Of a DNA stretch of 64,000 bases, positions 53,884 to 62,627 are shown piece by piece. A program made the translations under genes and the position numbers. The stretch comes from Streptomyces sp. Tu 3180. Its GTDB lineage: Bacteria; Actinomycetota; Actinomycetes; Streptomycetales; Streptomycetaceae. The stretch covers positions 3,308,501 to 3,372,500 of the forward strand of contig NZ_WOXS01000002.1 in the NCBI RefSeq assembly GCF_009852415.1, given 5' to 3'. Each line of letters starts with the position of its first letter. The first letter of the stretch is position 1. The notes beneath the pieces are model-generated. The model saw only the letters and a program-made list of their open reading frames with translations. It searched no databases and had not been told where the DNA came from.

Positions 53884-55278
53884 TCACTTCCCGTCACACC
53901 TCGGCGTAGCTGAGCTGCGGCTTCTCCTCCGGGGCGGTGCCGGCGCCCCCTGGCGGGCCGCCGGGCGGCGGAGGTATACGGCCCAGGTGACCACGAAGCA
54001 GACCCCGTAACAGGCGAGGAACGCGACGAACGCGCCGGTGCCGGAGCCGTAGGAGAGGAAGGACTGGCGGAAGGCCAGGTTGATGCCGACCCCGCCGAGC
54101 GCGCCCACCGCGCCGATCAGCCCCATCGACGCCCCGGACAGCCGCCGCCCGTACGCGGCCGCCTCCTCGCCCGTGAGCCCCTTGGCCTGGGCCTTGGCCT
54201 GGAAGATGCCGGGGATCATCTTGTACGTCGAGCCGTTGCCGAGGCCGCTCAGCACGAACAGCACCACGAAGGCGACGGTGAACAGCGCCAGCGACTTCTG
54301 CATGGAGGCGGCGATCAGCACCGCGGTCGCCGCGCCCATGGCGACGAAGTTCCACAGGGTGATCCTCGAGCCGCCGTACCGGTCGGCGAGCGATCCGCCC
54401 ACCGGGCGGATCAGGGAGCCGAGCAGCGGGCCGACGAACGTGACGTACGCGGCCTCGAGCGGGGTGCGGTCGAACTGGTTCTGGAGCACCTGCCCGAAGG
54501 CGAAGCTGTAGCCGATGAACGAGCCGAAGGTGCCGATGTAGAGGAACGCCATGATCCAGGTGTGCGCGTCCCGGGCGGCGTCCTTGGCGGCACCGGTGTC
54601 GTTCTTCACCGAGGCGAGGTTGTCCATGTACAGCGCGGCGAGCGTGGCGGCCACGACGATCAGCGGGATGTAGAGGCCGAGCAGCACCCGCGGCCCGCCG
54701 CTCGCCCCGATGATCGCGAGGGCGGCGAGCTGGATCACGGGCACGCCGATGTTGCCGCCGCCGGCGTTCAGGCCGAGCGCCCACCCCTTCTTCCTGAGCG
54801 GGAAGAAGGCGTTGATGTTGGTCATGGAGGAGGCGAAGTTGCCGCCGCCGATGCCGGCCAGCAGGCCGACCAGCAGGAAGGTGGAGAAGGACGTCCCCGG
54901 CTCCATCACCGCGAACGCGGCCACCGTGGGGACGAGCAGCAGCCCGGCGGAGACGACCGTCCAGTTGCGCCCGCCGAAGACCGCGACGGCGAAGGTGTAC
55001 GGGACGCGGACCACGGCGCCGACCAGCGTGACCATGGACGTCAGCAGGAACTTGTCGGCCGGGGTGAGCCCGTACTCCGGGCCCATGAAGAGCACCAGCA
55101 CGGACCACATCGTCCAGACCGAGAAGCCGATGTGCTCGGACAGCACGGAGAAGACGAGGTTGCGGCGGGCGACCTTCTCCCCGGTCGTGTTCCAGAAGGT
55201 CTCGTCCTCCGGATCCCAGTGCTGGATCCAGCGGCCGCCCCTGTTCGGGGGCGCGGGGGCCGGGCTCGGGGCTGTCAT
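53884..55278 (-). CDS. narK: Nitrate/nitrite transporter NarK, probable 3' frameshift
   Basis: MFS transporter of the NNP family, 464 residues as read. The N-terminus has WDPEDETFWNTTGEKVARRNL and about 12 membrane segments follow, including a glycine-rich LLAGIGGGNFASSMTNINAFFP. ATG at 55278 follows GGAGG. The last about 20 residues (RRRSRSSATPRCDGK end) use codons rare in Streptomyces. The neighbouring frame over the same bases reads APEEKPQLSYAEV and stops at 53894 with ordinary codons. Restoring one G in the GGGGG run at 53946-53950 joins it to the gene. A sequencing error or real mutation truncated or altered the tail. Confidence 0.9.
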   Translation of the reverse strand: MTAPSPAPAPPNRGGRWIQHWDPEDETFWNTTGEKVARRNLVFSVLSEHIGFSVWTMWSVLVLFMGPEYGLTPADKFLLTSMVTLVGAVVRVPYTFAVAVFGGRNWTVVSAGLLLVPTVAAFAVMEPGTSFSTFLLVGLLAGIGGGNFASSMTNINAFFPLRKKGWALGLNAGGGNIGVPVIQLAALAIIGASGGPRVLLGLYIPLIVVAATLAALYMDNLASVKNDTGAAKDAARDAHTWIMAFLYIGTFGSFIGYSFAFGQVLQNQFDRTPLEAAYVTFVGPLLGSLIRPVGGSLADRYGGSRITLWNFVAMGAATAVLIAASMQKSLALFTVAFVVLFVLSGLGNGSTYKMIPGIFQAKAQAKGLTGEEAAAYGRRLSGASMGLIGAVGALGGVGINLAFRQSFLSYGSGTGAFVAFLACYGVCFVVTWAVYLRRPAARQGAPAPPRRRSRSSATPRCDGK

Positions 55279-55348
55279 GACGCCTCCACTGTTCTCCGGG
55301 GGTGCGGACGGTGCCGCGAGGGGCTGGTCCCGAAGGTAGGGAGGGAGC

Positions 55349-55385
55349 GTTTCCGGTCTGTGGCCCACGGTGACCGGCGGGGAAC
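55349..55385. promoter_or_regulatory. GlnR-like boxes upstream of narK
   Basis: GTGAC-CGGCGG-GGAAC (55370-55385, + strand) and GCCAC-AGACCG-GAAAC (55349-55364, - strand) both fit the GlnR pattern gTnAC-n6-GaAAC with one mismatch each. They are 71-107 bases before the narK start, where GlnR activation would be expected. Confidence 0.55.
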
Positions 55386-55487
55386 GTTGCTCTCACCTCC
55401 GGCGGGGACGGGGTGAGAGGTGTCCGGCACCGGGCGGGGACGGGGCGGTGAGGCGCGGTGCGGGCCCGGGGGCCGGTTCCGTCCGGT

Positions 55488-56381
55488 TCAGCGCCGCGGG
55501 GGCTGCCGGTAGGGGTTCTGCTGGGGGTGCTGGGGCGCCTGCGGCTGCTGGGGGTGCTGGGGGTACGGCGGCTGGGCCGGCTGCCCGTGCGGCGGCTGCG
55601 GCGGGGCGTAGGGGCCGCCGGGGGCCGGGACGGGGGGCTGCTGGGCGTACGGGCCGGCCGGGGCGGGCTGGGCGTACGGGCCCGGGGCCTGCCGGGGGTA
55701 CGGCATCGGAGGCTGCCCGGGGACCGCGCCCGGCATCCCCGCACCCTGGGCCCCGTACGGGCCGCCGAAGGGGTTGCCGTGTCCCGGCAGCTGCCCGCCC
55801 GGGGGCAGGTGGCGCACCCGGCCGGTCTCGTCCGTCACCGGCGTGAACCCGGCGGCCCGCAACCGGGCCGCGAACTTCGCGTTGCGCCCGCGGGTGACGA
55901 CGAGGCCGATGCCGAGGAAGGCCAGGAGGGCGAGCCAGATCACGCCGGCCAGGACGAAGTCGGACGACGCGCCCCCGGCCCGGAAGGCCAGGACCGCGCA
56001 GCCGACGGTGACGCCGAGCGCCCCGTAGCCCATCCGCTTCTCGGCGCTCTTGCCGGTGAGGTCGAAGTTGATGCGGGCCCTGAGGAGTTCGAGGGCGTCC
56101 GGCACGAGCGGCGGCAGCGAGACGCCGTCGCCCGCGTTCGGGTACCGCGCCCAGTTCCGCGCGGCCCGGGCCCGCGCCTGCGGGGAGGGGTCGGGCACGA
56201 TCAGCATCTTGAGCCGGCCGTTGTTCCCGCCCTGCCGCACGTCCGCGTACTCGTACCCGAACTGCTGGGCCACGAAGGCGAGCCGGGCGAGCTTCTTCAC
56301 GGACGCCATCGGGCTGGTGAGCTCCACCGGCTCCCCGCTCGCCATCAGCCGCAGCATCCTCCGCGTCTGCCGCTCGCCCAT
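55488..56381 (-). CDS. Membrane protein with Pro/Gln/Tyr-rich tail
   Basis: Protein of 297 residues (307 if the GTG at 56411 is used). The soluble N-terminal 110 residues (GERQTRRMLRLMASGEPVEL; FVAQQFGYEYADVRQGGNNG) are followed by two hydrophobic helices (GYGALGVTVGCAVLAF; FVLAGVIWLALLAFLGIGLVV). A long repetitive tail of PYPQHPQQPQAPQHPQQ type ends it. AGGGGG lies nine bases before the ATG at 56381. No function recognised. It lies in the same orientation as the mat genes, 121 bases downstream of the acyltransferase gene. Confidence 0.75.
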   Translation of the reverse strand: MGERQTRRMLRLMASGEPVELTSPMASVKKLARLAFVAQQFGYEYADVRQGGNNGRLKMLIVPDPSPQARARAARNWARYPNAGDGVSLPPLVPDALELLRARINFDLTGKSAEKRMGYGALGVTVGCAVLAFRAGGASSDFVLAGVIWLALLAFLGIGLVVTRGRNAKFAARLRAAGFTPVTDETGRVRHLPPGGQLPGHGNPFGGPYGAQGAGMPGAVPGQPPMPYPRQAPGPYAQPAPAGPYAQQPPVPAPGGPYAPPQPPHGQPAQPPYPQHPQQPQAPQHPQQNPYRQPPRR

Positions 56382-56502
56382 CCGCACCCGCCCCCTGGCC
56401 GCCCTGTTCACTTCCGCAACAGGGGCAGTTTTCCACGGGGCACGCCGACGCGGTAGCGCGGCCGGGGCCCCGAGCGGTCCCCGGCCTCCGGCGGACGTGA
56501 CG

Positions 56503-57837
56503 TCAGCCCCGGTGGGCCGCACCGGCCCTGCTCCGCCGGCCGGTGGAGCGCTTCGCGCCGTTCGGCCACAGGCGTGGCTTCCGCTTCGCCGCGAGGTCCT
56601 CGACCCAGCCGACCGCGAGGACCATCAGGCCGATGAGCGGCCAGACCAGGGCGAACATCCAGATCGTGTACGAGCTGTCGAGGGCGGCCGTCGCGCGCTC
56701 GCTCTGCATGAACGGGAGCCGGTACAGCAGGTCGATGACCGGGACCGTCGCCATGATCAGCAGGTTGTGCCACAGGTAGATGGTGACCGCCCGGTTGTTC
56801 GAGAGGGTCACCAGCCTCTCCCACTTCGCCAGGCGTCCCGGGAGTTCCTGCCACGACGGGGAGTACTGGAGCAGGATCACGACGAAGCCGAACGACCAGG
56901 TGGCCTGGGCCAGCGGGATGTCGTTGAGGTCCCAGCCGTCGGGGCCCAGGTGGTTCGAGGCCCACCACAGGCCGAAGGCCATCACCAGGGACGCGCAGGA
57001 GACGGAGACGTACCGCGGGATCTGCTTCAGCAGGCCCTCCTGGTGGGCGAAGCCCAGCACCCAGCAGCCGCCGTAGACCGCGAAGTCGGTGACCGCGTTG
57101 CCCGTCTCGCCGGGGATGGTCACCAGGCCCGTGCCGACGATCGCCGTCAGGCCCAGCGGGGCGAGCAGGGTCGGCCAGGGGGCCCGGCGGAACAGCCAGA
57201 GCAGCAGCGGCGACGCGACGACGAACCACAGGTAGGCGCGCAGGTACCACAGCGGCCCCGCGGCCTGCACCGCCCAGGTGTCCTCCAGCAGGCCCGACGG
57301 GGAGCCGATGTGCCAGGGGTAGGGCGGGGCGCCGATCGGGACGATGTAGTTGAACAGCCCGATCAGGCCCCAGGTGTCGCCGTGGTCCGGGTCCTCCACC
57401 GGGTTCCAGCCGTTCGCGAGCATCATCGCCAGCACGACCGCGGCGAACGCCCACATGGGCGGCAGGAGACGGCGGATCCGGCCGCGGATCACGCCCATCG
57501 CCGGACGCTTCAGTGAACGCGCCATCAGCGAGCCCGCCAGCGCGAACATCACGCCCATCGACGGGAACAGCACCGTCAGCCAGGCCCAGCCGAAGAGGTG
57601 GTAGACCACGACGCGGACCAGGGCGATGGAGCGCAGCAGGTCCAGGTACCGGTCACGGCCCGGCTTCCCGGGGGCGGCAGGCGCGGCGGCGGGATCCGGC
57701 GGGGGTGCGGGCTCGGCCGTGCGCTGCCGCGGGACGGCGGGCGGCATCCCCGTGGTCCCGTTCGCGTCCCCCGTGTACGGGGTTCCGTACGGGCCGGCCG
57801 GCTCCGGGCCCGTGCCGGTCGTGTATCCGTGGGTCAT
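56503..57837 (-). CDS. Membrane acyltransferase (acyltransferase-3 family)
   Basis: O-acyltransferase-like integral membrane protein of 444 residues. A disordered N-terminus of 60 residues precedes the family motif RYLDLLRSIALVRVVVYHLFGWAWL, with His80 and the preceding arginines as expected active residues. About ten membrane helices follow and a basic tail ends the protein. Its ATG overlaps the matB stop (ATGA), so it is translated with matB and probably modifies the same extracellular polymer, for example by O-acylation. Confidence 0.88.
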   Translation of the reverse strand: MTHGYTTGTGPEPAGPYGTPYTGDANGTTGMPPAVPRQRTAEPAPPPDPAAAPAAPGKPGRDRYLDLLRSIALVRVVVYHLFGWAWLTVLFPSMGVMFALAGSLMARSLKRPAMGVIRGRIRRLLPPMWAFAAVVLAMMLANGWNPVEDPDHGDTWGLIGLFNYIVPIGAPPYPWHIGSPSGLLEDTWAVQAAGPLWYLRAYLWFVVASPLLLWLFRRAPWPTLLAPLGLTAIVGTGLVTIPGETGNAVTDFAVYGGCWVLGFAHQEGLLKQIPRYVSVSCASLVMAFGLWWASNHLGPDGWDLNDIPLAQATWSFGFVVILLQYSPSWQELPGRLAKWERLVTLSNNRAVTIYLWHNLLIMATVPVIDLLYRLPFMQSERATAALDSSYTIWMFALVWPLIGLMVLAVGWVEDLAAKRKPRLWPNGAKRSTGRRSRAGAAHRG

Positions 57838-60035
57838 GCCACGGGCCTCCGATCATCGCTGCGCCGGTCGCGCCGGCCCGGCACCGCTCCGGTGACGGGT
57901 GCCTCGACGACGCCGGTGCGCCGCAGCTTCTGCCAGCGCAGGCGGCCGCCGGTGAGGGCGGTGATCCAGGACTGGAGCAGCACGACGTACATGAGCTGGC
58001 GGTAGAGGATCTGCTGCAGCGGCAGCGAGATCAGGTGGGTCATGCGTTCGCGGTCGAGGCGGAAGGCGTACGCCGCGCAGACCGCCTGGATGGCCAGGAC
58101 GCCCAGCCACGCCACGATCGTCTTCTGCGTCGGGCCGAAGACGATGCCGTAGAGCAGGAAGACGTCGATCAGCGGGGCCAGCAGCGGGGCCACGATCATG
58201 AACAGGGAGACGAAGGGCAGGCCCACGCGGCCGAAGCGGCCCGAGGGACCCTTCTCGATCACGGCGCGGCGGTGCTTCCAGATCGCCTGCATGGTGCCGT
58301 ACGACCAGCGGTAGCGCTGGGACCACAGCTGCTGGACGGTCTCCGGGGCCTCGGTCCAGGCGCGGGCGTTCTCGGCGTAGACCACGCGCCAGCCGGCGCG
58401 GTGCAGCGCCATGGTGACGTCGGTGTCCTCGGCGAGCGTGTCGTCGCTCATGCCGCCGATCGGTTCGAGGGCCGAGCGCCGGAAGGCTCCCACGGCGCCC
58501 GGGATGGTCGGCATGCAGCGCAGGACGTCGTACATGCGGCGGTCCAGGTTGAAGCCCATCACGTACTCGATGTGCTGCCAGGCGCCGATGAGGCTGTCCT
58601 TGTTGCCGACCTTCGCGTTGCCCGCCACGGCGCCCACCCTCGGGTCGCCGAAGGGCTGGACGAGCTCGCGGACGGTGGACGGCTCGAAGACCGTGTCGCC
58701 GTCCATCATCACCACGATGTCGTAACGGGCGTTGGCCAGGCCGCGGTTGAGCGCCGCCGGCTTGCCCGCGTTGAGCTGGCGGATCACCCGCACGTTGGGC
58801 AGGCCCATGGACTCGACGATCCGGGCGGTGCCGTCGGTGGAGCCGTCGTCGATGACGAGGATCTCGATCGGGTGGTCGGAGGCCATCAGGGAACGGACGG
58901 TGTTCTCGATGCACTTGGCCTCGTTGTACGCCGGGACCAGCACCGTCACCGGCTCGGTGACCGGCGGGCCCCAGCGGAAGCCCCGGCGGCGGACCCGGCG
59001 GGCGTGGGCGCCGGAGAGGAGGAGCATCAGCACGAAGCGGGCGATGACCAGGGTGCCGATGATCGCCAGGCCCACCACCAGGACGCCGGTGATCTTCTCC
59101 GAGGCCTGGACCAGGAAGATCCACGCCTTGCCCTTCCACAGGTCGGCGCCGGTGACCGGGCTGTGCGCGCTGGGCGCGCCCAGGGCCTCGGTGAGGTTGT
59201 CGAACTCGTAGCCCTGCTCCTTCAGGTCGGGCAGGAACCGGTCCAGCGCCGCGACGGTCTGGCTGCGGTCGCCGCCGGAGTCGTGCATCAGGACGATGGC
59301 GCCCTCGCCGTCCTCGGGCGTGGCGCGGCGGATGATCTCGTCGACGCCGGGCCGCTTCCAGTCCTCGCTGTCGGTGTTGTTGACGACGGTGAGGTAGCCG
59401 CGGCTGCCGATGTACTGGGTGACCGGCCAGGTCTCGTTGTCCATGGCGGCGGAGAACGAGGAGTACGGCGGGCGGAAGAGCGAGGTGCGGATGCCGGCGG
59501 CGCCGGTGATCGCCAGCTGGTTCTGCGACAGCTCCCAGTCGATGCGCTTCTTGGACTGGAGGGAGAGGTCGGGGTGGTTGAAGGTGTGCAGGCCGATCTC
59601 GTGGCCCTCGTCGACCATGCGCTCGACGAGGTCCGGGTAGCGGGAGGCCATGGTGCCGGTGACGAAGAAGACCGCGTGCGCGTCGTGCTTCTTCAGCACG
59701 TCCAGCACCCTCGGCGTCCAGGTGGGGTCCGGGCCGTCGTCGAAGGTGAGGACCAGGCGGTGGTCGGGCACGCCCAGGCTCTCGGTGCGGCCGGCGCGGG
59801 CGTCGATGACCGGACCGCCCTCGAGTATCTCCTTCGGCACCCGGTCGGTGGGGGCGGGCTTCCCGACGCGGTGGTCGGCGAGGATCTCGCTGTGCACGTA
59901 CCCGCGCAGCATGAGCATCGCGGCCAGGGCGACGAGGACGAGCAGCGGGAGCAGCAGGCGCAGGGGCACGCGGCGGCGCGGGGCGCCGTCGCGGGCCGGG
60001 CGCGCGGCTCCGCGACGGTGGGAGCGGGATGCCAT
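57834..60035 (-). CDS. matB: Bifunctional polysaccharide deacetylase/glycosyltransferase MatB
   Basis: Protein of 733 residues combining a NodB deacetylase and a family-2 glycosyltransferase, the counterpart of PgaB plus PgaC in one chain. NodB: TFDDGPD (97-103), metal ligands His150 and His154 (HTFNH), RPPY (188-191), His251. GT2: DDGSTDGT (396-403), DGD (445-447), EDTD (536-539), QRYRW (573-577). Membrane helices lie near 26-44, 304-340 and 590-690. In S. lividans MatB makes poly-N-acetylglucosamine that causes mycelial aggregation. The ATG shares a base with the matA stop (TGATG). Confidence 0.93.
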   Translation of the reverse strand: MASRSHRRGAARPARDGAPRRRVPLRLLLPLLVLVALAAMLMLRGYVHSEILADHRVGKPAPTDRVPKEILEGGPVIDARAGRTESLGVPDHRLVLTFDDGPDPTWTPRVLDVLKKHDAHAVFFVTGTMASRYPDLVERMVDEGHEIGLHTFNHPDLSLQSKKRIDWELSQNQLAITGAAGIRTSLFRPPYSSFSAAMDNETWPVTQYIGSRGYLTVVNNTDSEDWKRPGVDEIIRRATPEDGEGAIVLMHDSGGDRSQTVAALDRFLPDLKEQGYEFDNLTEALGAPSAHSPVTGADLWKGKAWIFLVQASEKITGVLVVGLAIIGTLVIARFVLMLLLSGAHARRVRRRGFRWGPPVTEPVTVLVPAYNEAKCIENTVRSLMASDHPIEILVIDDGSTDGTARIVESMGLPNVRVIRQLNAGKPAALNRGLANARYDIVVMMDGDTVFEPSTVRELVQPFGDPRVGAVAGNAKVGNKDSLIGAWQHIEYVMGFNLDRRMYDVLRCMPTIPGAVGAFRRSALEPIGGMSDDTLAEDTDVTMALHRAGWRVVYAENARAWTEAPETVQQLWSQRYRWSYGTMQAIWKHRRAVIEKGPSGRFGRVGLPFVSLFMIVAPLLAPLIDVFLLYGIVFGPTQKTIVAWLGVLAIQAVCAAYAFRLDRERMTHLISLPLQQILYRQLMYVVLLQSWITALTGGRLRWQKLRRTGVVEAPVTGAVPGRRDRRSDDRRPVA

Positions 60036-61402
60036 CAGAGGACGTTCTCCGGGGACGGTGCGGCGGGGGTGGCGGACGGCTCCGACTGCGCGGCGGGGCC
60101 CTCGGCGACGACCGGCGGACCGGCGGGAGCGCCGGCGACGTCGTCGGTGCCGGCGTCACCGCCGTCACCGCCGCCCGTGGGGGCGGTCGTGCCGGGAGCG
60201 GGGTCGTCCGTCACCGTGGGGTCGGGGACCGGGGCGGTCGGGGTCTCGTCCGGGGTCGTGGGGGTGACGTCGTCGTCGCCGGTGCCCGGGTTCACGGGGG
60301 TCTTCGGGGTCTGCGCCGGCGCCGGGTCGGCGCCCGTGCCCGGCTCGTCCGCGGCGCCGGCCGTGCCGGACCCGGGGGCGGTGACGCCGGACCCGGGCGC
60401 CGTCGGGGCGCCGGTGGCCGGCGTGGCCCCCGGGGAGAGGCTGGTGCCGGAGCCGGGGGCGGCGTCCGTCTCGGCGGGCCGCGGCGAGGTCTCGACCTTC
60501 CCCGCGGGCCGCTCCTGCTGGCCGGGGACGGGCATCCAGGGGGCGTCGGAGTTGCCGGACAGCAGCGTGGCGACCATGACGACGGCGTATCCCGCGCAGG
60601 CGAGGCCGACGGCCAGGCCGATCCGGCGGTAGAGCCGGACCCGGCGGCCGGACTCGTCGACGAACACGGGTCCGGCGGAGGCGTCCTGGCCGCCGCCCAC
60701 CCGGTCCGGCGACCGGCGCAGCACGCCGCCGTCCCCGAACTGCACGGCGTCGAGCTGAACCGTCACTTCGTGCGGGTCGTGGGTGGCGTCGTGGGTGGCC
60801 GCGGCAGTCTCGGCGGGCTCCTCCTGCCAGGGGTCGCGGGCGGGGGTGCGGGTCCCCTCCGGGGAGGAGGGCCACGTCACCCTGGCGCCGGGGCCGCCGG
60901 GGGCCCCGGGAGCACCGGTCCGGGGGCGGGGGACCCGCAGGGCCGTGGTGCGCTCGGCGTCCCACGGATCGTCCGCCCGGCCCTCGCGCGCGGCCGCGGT
61001 GCGGTCCTCGCGGCCGTCGGCGGGCGCCGTGCCGTCCGGGGTCCCCGCCGTGAACGCGGCCCCCGCCCGCCGGGCGTCGCCGGGCCGCGTCCCGGGCCGG
61101 GCGGCGGGATCCGCGCCGCGGGAGGCGCCGCCCGGGGCCCGGTTCCCGTCGTTCCCGGTGGGGAGGACCCCCAGGCGGGCCCAGCGGTCCTCAAGGGAGT
61201 CGAAGCCGGTCCCGGCCCCGGCGTCGGCGTCGTGAATCTCCGCACCGCCCCTCGCGCCGGGCCCGGCGAAGTAGCCGTCCTCGGGGAGGAGCCGCGTGTC
61301 GCCCAGGTCCCGGTCCTCGTCGTTCTCCGGGAACTCCTCGAACGCCCCTGCGGCTCCGAGCCGTTCCGGTTGGGCGTCTTCTCGCCACTTTTCCACGCGC
61401 AC
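60035..61402 (-). CDS. matA: MatA-like single-span membrane protein
   Basis: Protein of 455 residues directly upstream of matB. Its cytoplasmic part (1-258) is acidic and disordered, one membrane helix spans about 260-281 (IGLAVGLACAGYAVVMVATLL), and the outside part is Pro/Thr/Gly-rich (GSG and PT repeats) without a recognisable domain. GTG at 61402 follows GGGGGGAAG; the long open frame upstream is not coding. matA precedes matB in S. lividans, where both are needed for aggregation. It may organise the synthase; mechanism unknown. Confidence 0.83.
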   Translation of the reverse strand: MRVEKWREDAQPERLGAAGAFEEFPENDEDRDLGDTRLLPEDGYFAGPGARGGAEIHDADAGAGTGFDSLEDRWARLGVLPTGNDGNRAPGGASRGADPAARPGTRPGDARRAGAAFTAGTPDGTAPADGREDRTAAAREGRADDPWDAERTTALRVPRPRTGAPGAPGGPGARVTWPSSPEGTRTPARDPWQEEPAETAAATHDATHDPHEVTVQLDAVQFGDGGVLRRSPDRVGGGQDASAGPVFVDESGRRVRLYRRIGLAVGLACAGYAVVMVATLLSGNSDAPWMPVPGQQERPAGKVETSPRPAETDAAPGSGTSLSPGATPATGAPTAPGSGVTAPGSGTAGAADEPGTGADPAPAQTPKTPVNPGTGDDDVTPTTPDETPTAPVPDPTVTDDPAPGTTAPTGGGDGGDAGTDDVAGAPAGPPVVAEGPAAQSEPSATPAAPSPENVL

Positions 61403-61575
61403 GCACTTCCCCCCAGGGATGGTTCCGGGTGCGCGCACGACCCGAGCACTCGCCGTCGGACCGGGCCCCCACCCGCTCCGAGCGCCCCGTCTACCACACA
61501 ATGCTCGGGCGACGAATGTAGCGCACGCGGAGGATGCGTGTTCGCCCTGTGCCCTTTCGTAGCGAGGGTGAGACA

Positions 61576-62544
61576 TCACACGGACGTCATCACGACGGAG
61601 TCGGTGGCCGGAATCCATCCCTCCTCGGGTCGTTCCAGCCAGCCCTCCTCCGCGGCGAGGACGGCCGCGGCCCGCCGGAGCACCTCCAGGGCGGGGTGGA
61701 CCAGACCCTTGCGCCACACCAGTGACACGGGTGACAGCGGGACCGGGTCGACGAGGGGGCGCAGCACGGTCGAGGGCAGCTCCGGGAAGTCCACCACGGC
61801 GAGGATCGGATGGCGCGTTCTCGCCATGATCCGCTGGAACTCCTCGTCCCCGACGGCCAGCGGCACGGGTGGCGCGAGCGCGATGCCCCGCCCCTCGAAC
61901 AGCAGCCGGGCGAGGTCCGTCCACTCCGGCGTGCGCGGGTTCCCGGCCCCGGCGTACACCGTCTCGCCGGCCAGCGCGGCGAGCGGCACCTCGGGCAGCG
62001 GGGCCAGCGGGTGGTCCTCGGGCAGCACGACCGCCATCGGCTCGTAGCGCACGGGCTGCTGGTCGAGCCCGGCCCGCAGCGCCGGGGCGAGCCCCGCGAA
62101 CCGCCCGAACGACGCGTCGAGCCGCCCGGCGAGCACCTCCCCCGCGGCCCAGGTCAGTCCGCTCTCGTAGCGGGCCATCAGCTCGTGGCCGGGGGCGAGT
62201 CCGCGGGCCCGGTGCAGCACCCGGCGCGGGGTCTCCAGGCCCGCGGAGTTGAGGTCCACGAGCAGGGGCCGGGCCTGCCCGGCGGCGGCGAGCAGGTCGT
62301 CCTGCGCCTGGAGCGCCCGGCGCGCGTACGGCAGCAGCCGCTCGCCGTCGGCGGTGAGCGTCACCTGGCGGGTGGTCCGGACGAACAGCTCGCTGCCCAG
62401 CTCCCGCTCCAGCCGCCGCACGTCCCGGCTGAGCGCCTGCTGGGCGACGTAGAGGCGCGCGGCGGCGCGGGTGAAGTGCAGTTCCTCGGCGACGGTGACG
62501 AAGGCGCGCAGGAGACGGGGGTCGAGGTGGGCGGGGGCGGACAC
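61576..62544 (-). CDS. LysR family transcriptional regulator
   Basis: Regulator of 322 residues. The N-terminal LysR helix-turn-helix (LRAFVTVAEELHFTRAAARLYVAQQALSRDVRRLERELGSELF, 11-54) is followed by the periplasmic-binding-like effector domain. GTG start at 62544, 84 bases from the divergent MFS gene, its most likely target. The effector is unknown. Confidence 0.92.
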   Translation of the reverse strand: MSAPAHLDPRLLRAFVTVAEELHFTRAAARLYVAQQALSRDVRRLERELGSELFVRTTRQVTLTADGERLLPYARRALQAQDDLLAAAGQARPLLVDLNSAGLETPRRVLHRARGLAPGHELMARYESGLTWAAGEVLAGRLDASFGRFAGLAPALRAGLDQQPVRYEPMAVVLPEDHPLAPLPEVPLAALAGETVYAGAGNPRTPEWTDLARLLFEGRGIALAPPVPLAVGDEEFQRIMARTRHPILAVVDFPELPSTVLRPLVDPVPLSPVSLVWRKGLVHPALEVLRRAAAVLAAEEGWLERPEEGWIPATDSVVMTSV

Positions 62545-62627
62545 CCCGCGAACCTACAACACGGGTGCGTGAATCGGCGCCGAGAAGGTGTTGGACCGTC
62601 CGCGCGGCCACGGGCGACGGTGGGGGC

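Noticed and set aside
57513..60632. A 1039-codon + strand frame opposite matB
   Set aside because: It is an antisense shadow of the deacetylase/glycosyltransferase, with no domain signature.
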